Assembly (NCBI RefSeq): GCF_900187265.1
Contig: NZ_LT906450.1
Location: 682,001-746,000, forward strand
Length of the DNA: 64,000 nt
Origin: Rhodococcus rhodochrous
GTDB taxonomy: Bacteria > Actinomycetota > Actinomycetes > Mycobacteriales > Mycobacteriaceae
Direction: 5' to 3'
The position numbers and the translations under genes are program-made. Below, piece after piece: positions 1-9,223 of the stretch; position 1 is the first letter of the stretch; the number at the start of each line of letters is the position of its first letter. A model generated the notes under the pieces. The model saw only the letters and a program-made list of their open reading frames with translations, was not told the origin of the DNA and ran no database searches.

Positions 1-883
1 CGTCGAGCAGCCATGCGGCCCTGCGCATCGTGAGGCGGATCGCCTCGGTGTCGAGGTAGGCGTCGGCTGCGCGCAACGCGACCGCCTGGTTGGTCGACAG
101 CGGCCGGCCGAACTGCACGCGCTCGGAGGTGTACTTCGCCGTCGCCCGCAGCGTCTCTTCGCACACGCCGAGCGCCACGGCGGCCAGGGCGACGCGGATA
201 CGACGCCGGGTCCAGGCCGCGATCTGCTCCCCGTCGCCGGGCAGGACGTCCTCGGCTCCGATGTGCGCGTCGGTGAACCGCACGGCCGCTTCGGCGCCGC
301 GACCGGTCACCTCCACCGGGGTGGCCTCGACGCCGGTCGCATCCACGGGGGCGATGACGACGGCGACCGAGTCGTCGTCGCACCGGACGGGGACGACCAC
401 TCCCGCGATGGCGGGCGCCCACGGCACGGACGGAATCTCCCCGCTGATGACGAGGTCGTCGCCCTTGCGGATGGCGGTGACGGTGGGGCTCGCCCCGGGG
501 GTGTCGTCGAACGCGCCGGTCAGGACGACGGAACCGTCGAGGAGCCCCGGCAGGAACCGGGCGGTCTGGGTGCTCGAACCGAAGTGGGCGAGCGGGAGAG
601 CGGCGCCGGCGACGGCCGACCACACGGGGACGGGGGCGACGCGACGGCCTTGCTGCTGCAGGATCGTCGTCAGCCCCAGCATCCCCATGCCGGCGCCACC
701 GGCGGATTCGGGCAGGGCGAGTCCGAGCAGCCCGGAGTCGGCGAGGGCCTTCCACAGGGTGGCGTCGAAACCGCCCTCGGTGCGCTCCACCTCCACGACC
801 CGTTCGACTGCGGCGAGAGAGCCGAAGACCTGCGAGGCGAGGTCTTCGACCGCGATCAGATCGTCGTCGAGTTCGAATTCCAT
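1..883 (-). CDS. Acyl-CoA dehydrogenase, small/alpha-type subunit (FadE28/ChsE1-like), C-terminus cut off
   Basis: This gene runs off the left edge; about 294 residues from its ATG at 881-883 are visible. The start is preceded by an AGGAGC Shine-Dalgarno, and only one base separates it from the stop of the upstream FadE gene. The visible N-terminal and middle domains are typical of FAD-dependent acyl-CoA dehydrogenases (ALPESAGGAGMG; ERVQFGRPLSTNQAV near residue 265). In actinobacterial steroid catabolism such enzymes work as alpha2beta2 heterotetramers made from two adjacent fadE genes. The partner here is the 885-2135 gene. From context the pair should oxidise the C3 side-chain CoA ester of the 3-oxo-4-pregnene-20-carboxyl-CoA type (FadE28-FadE29 role). 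Similarity to M. tuberculosis FadE28 looked moderate to me, so a paralogue for another steroid is possible. Confidence 0.85.
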   Translation of the reverse strand, partial: MEFELDDDLIAVEDLASQVFGSLAAVERVVEVERTEGGFDATLWKALADSGLLGLALPESAGGAGMGMLGLTTILQQQGRRVAPVPVWSAVAGAALPLAHFGSSTQTARFLPGLLDGSVVLTGAFDDTPGASPTVTAIRKGDDLVISGEIPSVPWAPAIAGVVVPVRCDDDSVAVVIAPVDATGVEATPVEVTGRGAEAAVRFTDAHIGAEDVLPGDGEQIAAWTRRRIRVALAAVALGVCEETLRATAKYTSERVQFGRPLSTNQAVALRAADAYLDTEAIRLTMRRAAWLLD

Positions 884-884
884 G

Positions 885-2135
885 TCAGCTCCTCGTCTCG
901 GCGGGTGTCTTCGTTGCGGCAGCGTCGGGGCTCGTAGGGGCGTCTGCGACACCGGGGCGCCTACGGGCGCCGAGTGTCATCCCGAGGGTCCGGGCGGCGA
1001 CGATCTCGCGCATCACCTCGTTGCTGCCACCGCCGAAGGTGTTGTTCTGGGCGCGCCGGGCGAGAGCCTCGACCCGGCCCTCGATCACCGCGCCGTGGCT
1101 GCCGGGACGCAGCAGGCCGCGAGCACCGAGCACCTCCTGCAACATGCCGTAGGCCGCGACCACGCCCTCGGTGCCGAAGACCTTCGCGGCGGCCGAATCG
1201 CCGCCGTCGAGCGTGTTCGCCGCGATGTCCGACACCAGGCGCAGGTTGACGAGGTCGGTCGCCGACAGCAGCGCGTAGACCTCGGCGAGCGTCGCGCGCA
1301 CCCACGGGACGTCGAACAGCACACCGGGACCGAACGGCTCGTTCTTCGCCCACGCGAGGACCTCGTCGTACATCTGGTTGGCGATGCCGCCGCGCGCGGC
1401 GAGCGCGACGCGCTCGTGGTTGAGCTGGCTGGTGATCAGGGTCCAGCCCTGGTTGAGCTCGCCGACCACGTTGCTCAGGGGAACGCGGATGTCCTCGTAG
1501 TAGGTCACGGCGGTGCTGATGCCGCCGACGGTCCGGATCTCGGTGGCGGAGAAGCCCGGTGAGGAGGTCGGCACGAGTACGACCGAGATCCCCTTGTGGC
1601 GCGGTGCATCCGGATCGGTGCGGACGGCGAGCCAGACCCAGTCGGCGAAGATCGCGGCGCTCGTGAACAGCTTGTTGCCGTCGATGACGAGTTCGTCGCC
1701 CTCGACACGCGCCCTGGTCTGCAGCGCGGCGAGGTCGGTGCCGGCGCCGGGCTCGGTGTATCCGATCGCGAACTTCAGTTCACCGGTGAGGATCTTGGGC
1801 AGGAAGAAGTCCTTCTGTTCCTGCGTGCCGTACTTCATCAGTGCCGGGGCGACGGTGTTGAGTGTGACCAGCGAGACCGGCGCGCCGGCGCGGATCGTCT
1901 CGTCGTAGAAGACGTAGAGCGCCTCGGGATCCTCCCCGCGTCCGCCGTACTCCTCGGGCCACCCCAGGCCGAGCCAGCCGTCGGCGCCCATCTGCCGGTA
2001 GATCTTGTCGAAGACCGGTCCACCCTCGGTCTGATCGACCAGGGCGCGTCGATCGTCGTCGTCGATGATGCGGGCGAAGTACTCCCGCAGTTCGGTGCGC
2101 AGCCGCCGTGACGTGTCGGACAGCTCGGGATGCAT
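885..2135 (-). CDS. Acyl-CoA dehydrogenase (FadE29/ChsE2-like)
   Basis: A full-length 416-residue acyl-CoA dehydrogenase. Recognisable segments are the N-terminal helical domain (GWLGLGWPEEYGGRG, about 53-67), the FAD/substrate loop IGYTEPGAGTDLA and the C-terminal motif TFGGGSNEVMREI. The ATG has an AGGAG ribosome site 5 nt upstream. It lies 39 nt after ltp2 and 1 nt before the next fadE, so it is co-transcribed. A heteromeric partnership with the 1-883 product is inferred from the known paired FadE organisation. The expected reaction is alpha,beta-dehydrogenation of a short steroid side-chain CoA ester. A Pro/Ala/Thr-rich tail of about 25 residues after the last conserved motif is longer than in M. 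tuberculosis FadE29 (387 aa). Confidence 0.88.
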   Translation of the reverse strand: MHPELSDTSRRLRTELREYFARIIDDDDRRALVDQTEGGPVFDKIYRQMGADGWLGLGWPEEYGGRGEDPEALYVFYDETIRAGAPVSLVTLNTVAPALMKYGTQEQKDFFLPKILTGELKFAIGYTEPGAGTDLAALQTRARVEGDELVIDGNKLFTSAAIFADWVWLAVRTDPDAPRHKGISVVLVPTSSPGFSATEIRTVGGISTAVTYYEDIRVPLSNVVGELNQGWTLITSQLNHERVALAARGGIANQMYDEVLAWAKNEPFGPGVLFDVPWVRATLAEVYALLSATDLVNLRLVSDIAANTLDGGDSAAAKVFGTEGVVAAYGMLQEVLGARGLLRPGSHGAVIEGRVEALARRAQNNTFGGGSNEVMREIVAARTLGMTLGARRRPGVADAPTSPDAAATKTPAETRS

Positions 2136-2174
2136 GTGGTCTCCTGAGAGGTGGTCGGGGCCCGGGTTGCGGGC

Positions 2175-3359
2175 CTAACGGTCGGCCGAGAGGACGATCG
2201 CGCTGTGCGGCACCGGCGATCCGCCCGTGACGAGCACGTTGTCGAGTGTCTTCGCCGGCTGGTTCACGGAGGTGCCGCGGATGAGCCGGACGCCTTCGGC
2301 GATGCCGTTGACGCCGTGGATGTAGCCTTCGCCGAGCTGCCCGCCGTGGGTGTTGACCGGCAGGCGGCCGTCGACCTCGAGGTTGCCGTCGGCGACGAAG
2401 TCCTTGGCCTCACCACGACCGCAGAAGCCGTACTCCTCGAGCTGGAGCAGCACCATGGGGGTGAACGCGTCGTACAGGATCGCGGCGTCGATGCCCTCGG
2501 GGCCGAAACCGGCCTGACCCCACATCTGCCGGGCGACCAGTTCAACCTCGGGCATCACGTCGATGTCGTCGCGGTAGTAGCTGCTCATCGAGATCTGCTG
2601 CGGTCCGACGCCCTGGGCGGCGGCGGTGATGACGGCCGGGGGATGCGGAAGGTCGCGTGCCCGTTCGGTACTCACGATGACCAGTGCCTGGCCGCCGTCG
2701 CTCTCCTGGCAGCAGTCGAGCAGGCGGAGGGGGTCGGCGAGCATCCGGGAGTTCTGATGGTCGTCGAGGGTGATGGGTCGCTCGTAGAACCAGGCCTTCG
2801 GGTTGGTGGCCGCGTGCTTGCGCGAGAGCACCGAGACGCGCCCGAAGTCGGCGCTCGTGGCGCCGTACTTGTGCATGTAGGTGCGGGCCAGGAAGGCCTC
2901 CTGCTGGGCGGGGGTGAGCAGACCGTAGGGGTTGATCCAGTTCCGGTATTCCTGGTCGGTGCTCGAGTTGTAGGCGAACGGCGGCGGGCCGGCACCGAAG
3001 CGGTGACCGGAGCGCTCGTTGAAGGCGCGGTAGACGACCACGACGTCGGCGACGCCCGACGAGACCGCCAGTGCGGCCTGCTGGACGGGGGCGCACGCGC
3101 CGCCACCGCCGTGCGGGATGCGGCTGAAGAACTTCAGCTCGGGGATACCGAGTGCGCGCGCGACCGCGATCTCGGGGTTGGTCTCCATGGTGAACAGGGC
3201 GAAGCCGTCCACCTCCTCGACACCGATCTGCGCGTCGGCGAGTGAGGCGAGCACCGCCTCACACGCGAGCTGCCATTCGCTGCGACCGGAGTTCTTGGAG
3301 AACTCGGTGGCCCCGATCCCGGCGATCGCTGCGGTTCCCGAGAAACCTCGCACGCTCAT
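2175..3359 (-). CDS. ltp2: Ltp2-type thiolase-fold retro-aldolase
   Basis: A 394-residue thiolase-fold protein (lipid-transfer-protein group) that matches M. tuberculosis Ltp2 along its whole length from memory. Shared segments include GIGATEFSKNSGRSE, VVYRAFNERSGHRFG, PLRLLDCCQESDGGQA, YYRDDIDVMPE and GGQLGEGYIHGVNG. It lacks the classical thiolase active-site Cys context; Ltp2 enzymes use tyrosines in place of it. The known reaction is retro-aldol cleavage of the 17-hydroxy-3-oxo-4-pregnene-20-carboxyl-CoA side chain, which gives androstenedione and propionyl-CoA. Ltp2 acts on a DUF35-bound complex with the MaoC hydratase. The start codon overlaps the chsH1 stop (ATGA), which fits this complex. 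Confidence 0.92.
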   Translation of the reverse strand: MSVRGFSGTAAIAGIGATEFSKNSGRSEWQLACEAVLASLADAQIGVEEVDGFALFTMETNPEIAVARALGIPELKFFSRIPHGGGGACAPVQQAALAVSSGVADVVVVYRAFNERSGHRFGAGPPPFAYNSSTDQEYRNWINPYGLLTPAQQEAFLARTYMHKYGATSADFGRVSVLSRKHAATNPKAWFYERPITLDDHQNSRMLADPLRLLDCCQESDGGQALVIVSTERARDLPHPPAVITAAAQGVGPQQISMSSYYRDDIDVMPEVELVARQMWGQAGFGPEGIDAAILYDAFTPMVLLQLEEYGFCGRGEAKDFVADGNLEVDGRLPVNTHGGQLGEGYIHGVNGIAEGVRLIRGTSVNQPAKTLDNVLVTGGSPVPHSAIVLSADR

Positions 3360-3766
3360 CGGATTCCCTTCCCGTACGGCTCGACCACGACATCGGCGGA
3401 GACGTGGACACCTCGGCTGTTGCGCCCCTGGACCTTCACCGTCACGGTGGTGTCCTTGACGGCGGTGATCTCACCGGTCATGACCATCGGATCGCCGGGG
3501 AAGGCGGGAACGCCCAGGCGCAGCGAGACCTTCCGGATGCGCGCGGTGGGTCCGGTCCAGTCGGTGATGTAGCGGTCGACGAAACCGTTGGTGGCGTTGA
3601 TGCTCATGAAGACGTCCGGTGTGCCCCGCCCGAGTGCGGCGTCCGGGTCGTGGTGCACGTCCTCGAAATCCTGCGACGCGATCGCGGTGGCCACGATGGT
3701 CGTGCGATCGATCGGCAGGACGAGTTCGGGAAGTTCCTGTCCGACAGTGCATTCGGCGAGGTTCAT
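3356..3766 (-). CDS. chsH1: MaoC-like enoyl-CoA hydratase catalytic subunit ChsH1
   Basis: A 136-residue single hot-dog MaoC protein, close in size to M. tuberculosis ChsH1 (129 aa), with the same landmarks (QDFEDVHHDPD near residues 32-42, YITDWTGP, SLRLGVP, VKVQGRNSRG). The Asp and His in the QDFEDVHHD segment are the expected hydratase catalytic residues. It should hydrate the 3-oxo-4,17-pregnadiene-20-carboxyl-CoA type product of the FadE pair, as a heteromer with the 4167-4721 MaoC protein. ATGA overlaps join it to ltp2 downstream and to the DUF35 gene upstream. Confidence 0.9.
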   Translation of the reverse strand: MNLAECTVGQELPELVLPIDRTTIVATAIASQDFEDVHHDPDAALGRGTPDVFMSINATNGFVDRYITDWTGPTARIRKVSLRLGVPAFPGDPMVMTGEITAVKDTTVTVKVQGRNSRGVHVSADVVVEPYGKGIR

Positions 3767-4170
3767 GCGTCTCCTCCGGGCTTGCGCAGCTGGGGCAGGA
3801 TCTCACCGTGCGCGTGCTCGGAGAATCCCACCTCGAGTTCCATGCCGATCTCGAGGGTGTCGTGGTCGACCCCCGCGATGTCGGCGACGATGCGGATTCC
3901 TTCGTCGAGGTCGATCAGCCCGACGGCGAGCGGATACTCGAAGGCGGGATCCTGCGGGTGGTGGATGATCGTCCAGCTGTGAAGCGTTCCGCGCCGCGAG
4001 GATTCGACGCTCTTCCACTCGAATGAGCGGCACGCGGGGCAGGCCGGGCCGGGAGGATGGCGCAGAGTGCCGCAGTTGCTGCACTGCTGGATCTCGAGTC
4101 GGCCCTCACGGACGGCGTCGAACCAGAACTGGTTGTCCTGGGTGATGGTGAGCCGGGGGACGGCGGTCAT
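3763..4170 (-). CDS. Stand-alone DUF35 OB-fold protein with Zn ribbon (equivalent to the ChsH2 C-terminal domain)
   Basis: A 135-residue DUF35 protein. A rubredoxin-like zinc ribbon (C30, C33, C44, C47) is followed by an OB-fold from about residue 60. In M. tuberculosis this domain is the C-terminal half of ChsH2, where it recruits Ltp2 to the hydratase. Here it is a separate gene whose ATG overlaps the stop of the MaoC gene upstream (ATGA) and whose stop overlaps the start of chsH1. The two overlaps keep strict translational coupling. Its probable role is to channel the hydrated CoA intermediate from the MaoC heteromer to Ltp2. No frameshift is needed to explain the split, since both reading frames have complete domain ends. 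Confidence 0.85.
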   Translation of the reverse strand: MTAVPRLTITQDNQFWFDAVREGRLEIQQCSNCGTLRHPPGPACPACRSFEWKSVESSRRGTLHSWTIIHHPQDPAFEYPLAVGLIDLDEGIRIVADIAGVDHDTLEIGMELEVGFSEHAHGEILPQLRKPGGDA

Positions 4171-4721
4171 TCGGACTCCTCGGTGGTGGTCGGGTCGAAG
4201 CGGAGCATCCGGAAGCGTTCCTCGGCGACGAGCTCGCCGTTCCGGTCCTCGTAGCGCTTGTAGAGCGTGAAGAAGCGGCCCCTGCCGAGGCCGGTCCGCT
4301 TGACCGGAGACACCGATTCGATGAGGAAGTGGGCGGTGACGTGGTCACCGGGAACGAGTTCGCGGTGGTATTCCTGTTCGACGTTCGTGGCGACGACGGA
4401 GGTGAAACCCTCGCGGTCGAGGTCGGCGAGCATGCGCGAGTACGCGAAGTCCTCGACGACACCCTCGTGACGTTTGCGCTGCACCTCGCGCCAGCGCCGG
4501 TAGCCGGCCATGACCCAGGTGGAGATCATCGCCGGGGGACACACGATCGAGGGCCGGCCGGTGCTGCGGGCGGCGGCGTCGTCGACGTAGACGGGGTTGA
4601 CGTCGTCGTGGGCCTCGGCCCAGTTCCGGATCATGGCCTCGTTCACGGTGTATCTGGCCACCCGTGGTGGTTCGGCCACCCGGCCGATGTACTGCTCGTA
4701 GTCCTGTTCGACGGTCTGCAT
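4167..4721 (-). CDS. MaoC-like non-catalytic partner (ChsH2 N-terminal type)
   Basis: A 184-residue hot-dog domain protein, the first gene of this minus-strand operon. The region AEAHDDVNPVYVDD (about residues 35-48) sits where R-specific hydratases have D-x-N-P-x-H, but a Tyr replaces the catalytic His. This agrees with the known asymmetry in which ChsH2 binds substrate and ChsH1 supplies the catalytic residues. Further hot-dog landmarks are ICPPAM-like IVCPPAMISTW and VEQEYHRELVPGDHVTAHF. It ends just after the MaoC domain, so the DUF35 domain seen in M. tuberculosis ChsH2 (311 aa) is absent and is encoded by the next gene. Confidence 0.85.
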   Translation of the reverse strand: MQTVEQDYEQYIGRVAEPPRVARYTVNEAMIRNWAEAHDDVNPVYVDDAAARSTGRPSIVCPPAMISTWVMAGYRRWREVQRKRHEGVVEDFAYSRMLADLDREGFTSVVATNVEQEYHRELVPGDHVTAHFLIESVSPVKRTGLGRGRFFTLYKRYEDRNGELVAEERFRMLRFDPTTTEESE

Positions 4722-4834
4722 GGTTCCCGATCGCTCTCTGTGTCCGAACCTGATCGCTTCGCCACGCTAAGGCGGGGCCGCGGACGTCAACTGCCGGTTC
4801 CCACTCAGCAGGAGCGGGCGGAGGGCGGTACCGA

Positions 4835-4852
4835 ACCAAGCGATTGCTTGGT
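4835..4852. promoter_or_regulatory. Palindromic operator between the divergent ltp2-operon and SDR genes
   Basis: ACCAAGC and GCTTGGT form perfect 7-bp arms around a 4-bp spacer, in the 189-bp divergent intergenic region. The half-sites fit the KstR2 half-site pattern AnCAAG/CTTGnT, but lie 4 bp further apart than in the KstR2 consensus as I recall it. No KstR-type box is visible in this gap. This is probably a TetR-family operator controlling both directions. Confidence 0.6.
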
Positions 4853-4910
4853 AAGTTGTCGGAGTGAAGGAAGAGGCAGCACGCGCGCTGCCCGAGACGC
4901 GGAGGTGCGA

Positions 4911-5687
4911 ATGGATCTGGGACTCGACGGCGCGGTCGTGCTCGTCACCGGTGGCGTACGCGGCGTGGGTGCCGGGATCAGCAGGGTCTTCCTGCGTGCC
5001 GGCGCCACGGTGGTGACCTGTGCGCGGAACGAACCCGAGCAGCCGATCACGGTGGACGGGCGCACCACCGAGTTCCTGCCCTGCGACGTCCGTGATCCGG
5101 AGAAGGTCGCGGAGCTGGTCGACGGCATCGTCGCCCGGCACGGTCGCCTGGACGCGGTGGTGAACAACGCCGGTGGTTCGCCCTACGCCCTCGCGGCCGA
5201 CGCGAGCCCGAAGTTCCACGCCAAGATCGTCGAACTGAACCTGCTCGCGCCGCTGCTGGTCGCGCAGGCGGCGAACGCGGTGATGCAGAAGCAGGAGACC
5301 GGCGGTTCGATCGTCAACATCTCGAGCGTGAGCGGGTCGCGCCCGTCGCCCGGTACCGCCGCCTACGGAGCCGCGAAGGCCGGAATCGACAGTCTCGCAA
5401 GTTCACTCGCCGTCGAATGGGCGCCGAAGGTGCGGGTGAACTCGGTGGTGGTCGGCCTGGTCGACACCGAACAGTCCCATCTGTTCTACGGCGACGAGGA
5501 AGGAGTGGCCGCCGTGGGCGAGACCGTCCCGCTCGGACGTCTGGCGACCCCGGACGACATCGGCAACTGCGCGGCCTTCCTGGCCTCCCCGCTGGCGGCC
5601 TACGTCAGCGGATCGACATTGACCGTCCACGGCGGCGGCGAACGCCCTGCCTACATGGCAGCGGCCCGAACGAAGGAGACGAAGTGA
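4911..5687 (+). CDS. Short-chain dehydrogenase/reductase (Rv3549c type)
   Basis: A 258-residue classical SDR. The NAD(P) motif TGGVRGVG is near residue 14, NNAGG near 85, the catalytic Ser in NISSVSGS, and YGAAKAG supplies the Tyr/Lys pair. Start choice: the ATG at 4911 follows GGAGGTGCGA, and upstream codons of the open frame read into non-coding sequence. Length and position next to an Rv3548c homologue match the M. tuberculosis Rv3549c-Rv3548c pair, which lies in the cholesterol region. It is likely a 3-hydroxyacyl-CoA or hydroxysteroid dehydrogenase; the substrate cannot be read from sequence. The stop overlaps the following GTG start. Confidence 0.85.
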   Translation: MDLGLDGAVVLVTGGVRGVGAGISRVFLRAGATVVTCARNEPEQPITVDGRTTEFLPCDVRDPEKVAELVDGIVARHGRLDAVVNNAGGSPYALAADASPKFHAKIVELNLLAPLLVAQAANAVMQKQETGGSIVNISSVSGSRPSPGTAAYGAAKAGIDSLASSLAVEWAPKVRVNSVVVGLVDTEQSHLFYGDEEGVAAVGETVPLGRLATPDDIGNCAAFLASPLAAYVSGSTLTVHGGGERPAYMAAARTKETK

Positions 5688-6598
5688 GTGGACTGATGGA
5701 CGGGCGCGTGGTCATCGTGACCGGCGCCGGACGCGGCCTCGGTCGCGCCCATGCCCTGGCATTCGCCGCGGAAGGCGCGAAGGTCGTCGTCAACGACATC
5801 GGTGTCGGCAGCGACGGCACGGCCACCGGTGAGTCGCCCGGCGAGCTGGTCGTCGAGGAGATCCGCGCGGCCGGGGGAGAGGCCGTCGTCAACGGCGACG
5901 ACGTCGCCGACTGGGCCGGCGCCGAGAACCTCGTCAAGACCGCCCTCGACAACTTCGGCCGGCTCGACGTGCTCGTCAACAACGCCGGATTCCTGCGCGA
6001 CCGCATGCTCGCCAACATGAGCGAGGAGGAGTGGGACGCCGTCATCCGCGTGCACCTCAAGGGGCATTTCGCGCCGATGCGCCACGCCATGAGCTACTGG
6101 CGCGCCGAGTCCAAGGCCGGCAACCCCGTCGACGCCCGCATCATCAACACCAGCTCGGGTGCCGGACTGATGGGCAGCATCGGTCAGGGCAACTACGCCG
6201 CCGCCAAGGCCGGCATCGCGACGCTCACGATCCAGGCCGCAGCCGAATTCGGCCGCTACGGGGTGACCGTCAACGCGATCGCGCCCTCGGCGCGCACCCG
6301 CATGACCGTCGGTGCCGGTGGCGCGATGGCCGAGATGATGGCCGCGCCCGAAGAGGGTTTCGACGCCATGGCGCCGGAGAACGTCTCGCCGCTCGTCGTA
6401 TGGCTCGGCAGTGCCGAAGCGAAGGACGTGACCGGGCGCGTGTTCGAGGCCGAAGGTGGCAAGGTGTCGCTGGCCGACGGATGGCGCCACGGTGAGGCGA
6501 TCGACAAGGGCGACCGCTGGGATCCGAAGGAACTCGGTCCCGTCGTCGAGAAGCTGATCGCAGCGTCGCAGCCGCCGACGCCGGTCTACGGAGCGTGA
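5684..6598 (+). CDS. Short-chain dehydrogenase (Rv3548c type, 17-beta-HSD4-like)
   Basis: A 304-residue SDR starting at a GTG that overlaps the previous stop, with AAGGAGA just upstream; the resulting length equals that of Rv3548c. It has TGAGRGLG, VVNDIGVG, NNAGFLRDRM, a Ser in NTSSGAGL and YAAAKAGIA. The NDIG...NNAGxxRDRM pattern is typical of the SDR domain of peroxisomal multifunctional enzyme type 2/HSD17B4, which oxidises 3-hydroxyacyl-CoA. A role in steroid side-chain beta-oxidation is therefore plausible. An ATG at 5696 is an alternative start. A strong bidirectional hairpin follows the stop. Confidence 0.87.
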   Translation: MSGLMDGRVVIVTGAGRGLGRAHALAFAAEGAKVVVNDIGVGSDGTATGESPGELVVEEIRAAGGEAVVNGDDVADWAGAENLVKTALDNFGRLDVLVNNAGFLRDRMLANMSEEEWDAVIRVHLKGHFAPMRHAMSYWRAESKAGNPVDARIINTSSGAGLMGSIGQGNYAAAKAGIATLTIQAAAEFGRYGVTVNAIAPSARTRMTVGAGGAMAEMMAAPEEGFDAMAPENVSPLVVWLGSAEAKDVTGRVFEAEGGKVSLADGWRHGEAIDKGDRWDPKELGPVVEKLIAASQPPTPVYGA

Positions 6599-6604
6599 TG
6601 TCCT

Positions 6605-6643
6605 CGTGCGCGTTTCCGGTGGTCGCCACCGGAAACGCGCACG
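6605..6643. terminator. Bidirectional hairpin terminator
   Basis: Perfect 18-bp inverted repeat (6605-6622 with 6626-6643) around a 3-nt loop. It lies between the convergent SDR gene (ends 6598) and the acetyltransferase (ends 6654). There is no long U tract, as is usual in actinobacteria. Confidence 0.85.
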
Positions 6644-6653
6644 GGCAGCCGAT

Positions 6654-7313
6654 CTAGGCGGGCGTGCGGATGATGAGGGTGGAGCCGGGGAAGTAGGCGG
6701 CGAGTTCGGAGCGCGCCTGCTTGAGCGTGGCGGTGCCGTAACCCTGCTTGCGGAACTCGGGATGCACCCAGATCCGCACGTCGACCTCGTTGCCGGTCAG
6801 CTCACCGAACGCGAAGCCGATTGCCTTCGGCTCGTCACCCGAAAGATCTTCGGCCACAAGCCACATCCCGGACTCGTCGTCCATCAGCTCGCTGCCGCGT
6901 TGCCGCTCGGATTCGACCCGCTCGTCGCTGTCGTCGCCCAGCTGGTCGGCGCAGCGCTGCTTGAACAGCGCGGTGTCGGCCGCACTGTGCGAGATGGGCC
7001 GCAACCGGAAATGCGCGCCGGTCGCGTACGGACGCGCTGCCGTCGTCCACTGCAGCACCGCATCGAGATCGTCGAGTTCTTCACGGATCTTCTTCCGCTC
7101 CGCCTGGGTCAGGCGGCGGAAGGGAAGGTTCAGCACGGCCTCCGCGCAGAACTCGTCGGTGTCGAGCAGAGAGGCGAGCTTCGCGACCGCGTCGCCCCGA
7201 TCCCTGCTCTCGACGATCACGTCGAGCACCTCGTGGCGTTGTTCGAGCGCTCGGAGCAGCGCGGCCGCGATCTCCCGCCGGTCGAGTACCTTGTCGTGAT
7301 TCGTGGTTGCCAT
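6654..7313 (-). CDS. GNAT acetyltransferase with an N-terminal gyrase-A-like coiled-coil segment
   Basis: A 219-residue protein of two parts. Residues about 17-87 (landmarks LLRALEQRHEVLDVI, DEFCAEAVLNLPFRRLT, AERKKIREEL) align by eye with the GyrA/ParC coiled-coil/C-gate region (LxxALDxxDEVI...AQAILDMxLRRLTxLERxKI). Residues about 100-219 are a GNAT fold with acetyl-CoA motif A, WVHPEFRKQGYGTATL. The acceptor is unknown; the gyrase-like part suggests docking to or mimicry of a type IIA topoisomerase, which is inference. It has no functional link to the steroid genes and is bounded by a strong terminator on its 3' side. The ATG lies about 9 nt after GAAGGGA. Confidence 0.8.
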   Translation of the reverse strand: MATTNHDKVLDRREIAAALLRALEQRHEVLDVIVESRDRGDAVAKLASLLDTDEFCAEAVLNLPFRRLTQAERKKIREELDDLDAVLQWTTAARPYATGAHFRLRPISHSAADTALFKQRCADQLGDDSDERVESERQRGSELMDDESGMWLVAEDLSGDEPKAIGFAFGELTGNEVDVRIWVHPEFRKQGYGTATLKQARSELAAYFPGSTLIIRTPA

Positions 7314-7403
7314 CGTGCGACATCCCTTCGTCGAGAACCTGGACGTACGAGACTCAGTATTCCCGCACGGGACCGTCCCGGCGAGCCGTGCCGACCGGGA
7401 TGC

Positions 7404-9168
<1,765 letters not shown>

Positions 9169-9169
9169 C

Positions 9170-9183
9170 TAGAACGTGTTACA
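9170..9183 (+). promoter_or_regulatory. KstR operator, cyp125 side
   Basis: TAGAACGTGTTACA fits the KstR consensus TnnAACnnGTTnnA exactly. It ends 40 bp before the cyp125 GTG start. KstR is the TetR repressor of cholesterol catabolism, and cyp125 is a known target in mycobacteria and rhodococci. Confidence 0.85.
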
Positions 9184-9223
9184 AATCACGCGAGCGGTAC
9201 TCGCCAGGGCAGGAGAGATATCA

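Noticed and set aside
90-1562. Long plus-strand open frame opposite the fadE genes
   Set aside because: Composition (Arg/Ser/Pro/Thr rich), no family similarity and full overlap with well-supported minus-strand genes; a typical high-GC shadow frame.
4167-4721. Frameshifted ChsH2 pseudogene
   Set aside because: Both halves have complete domains, plausible starts and an ATGA overlap like the neighbouring gene pairs, so a natural split is the better reading.
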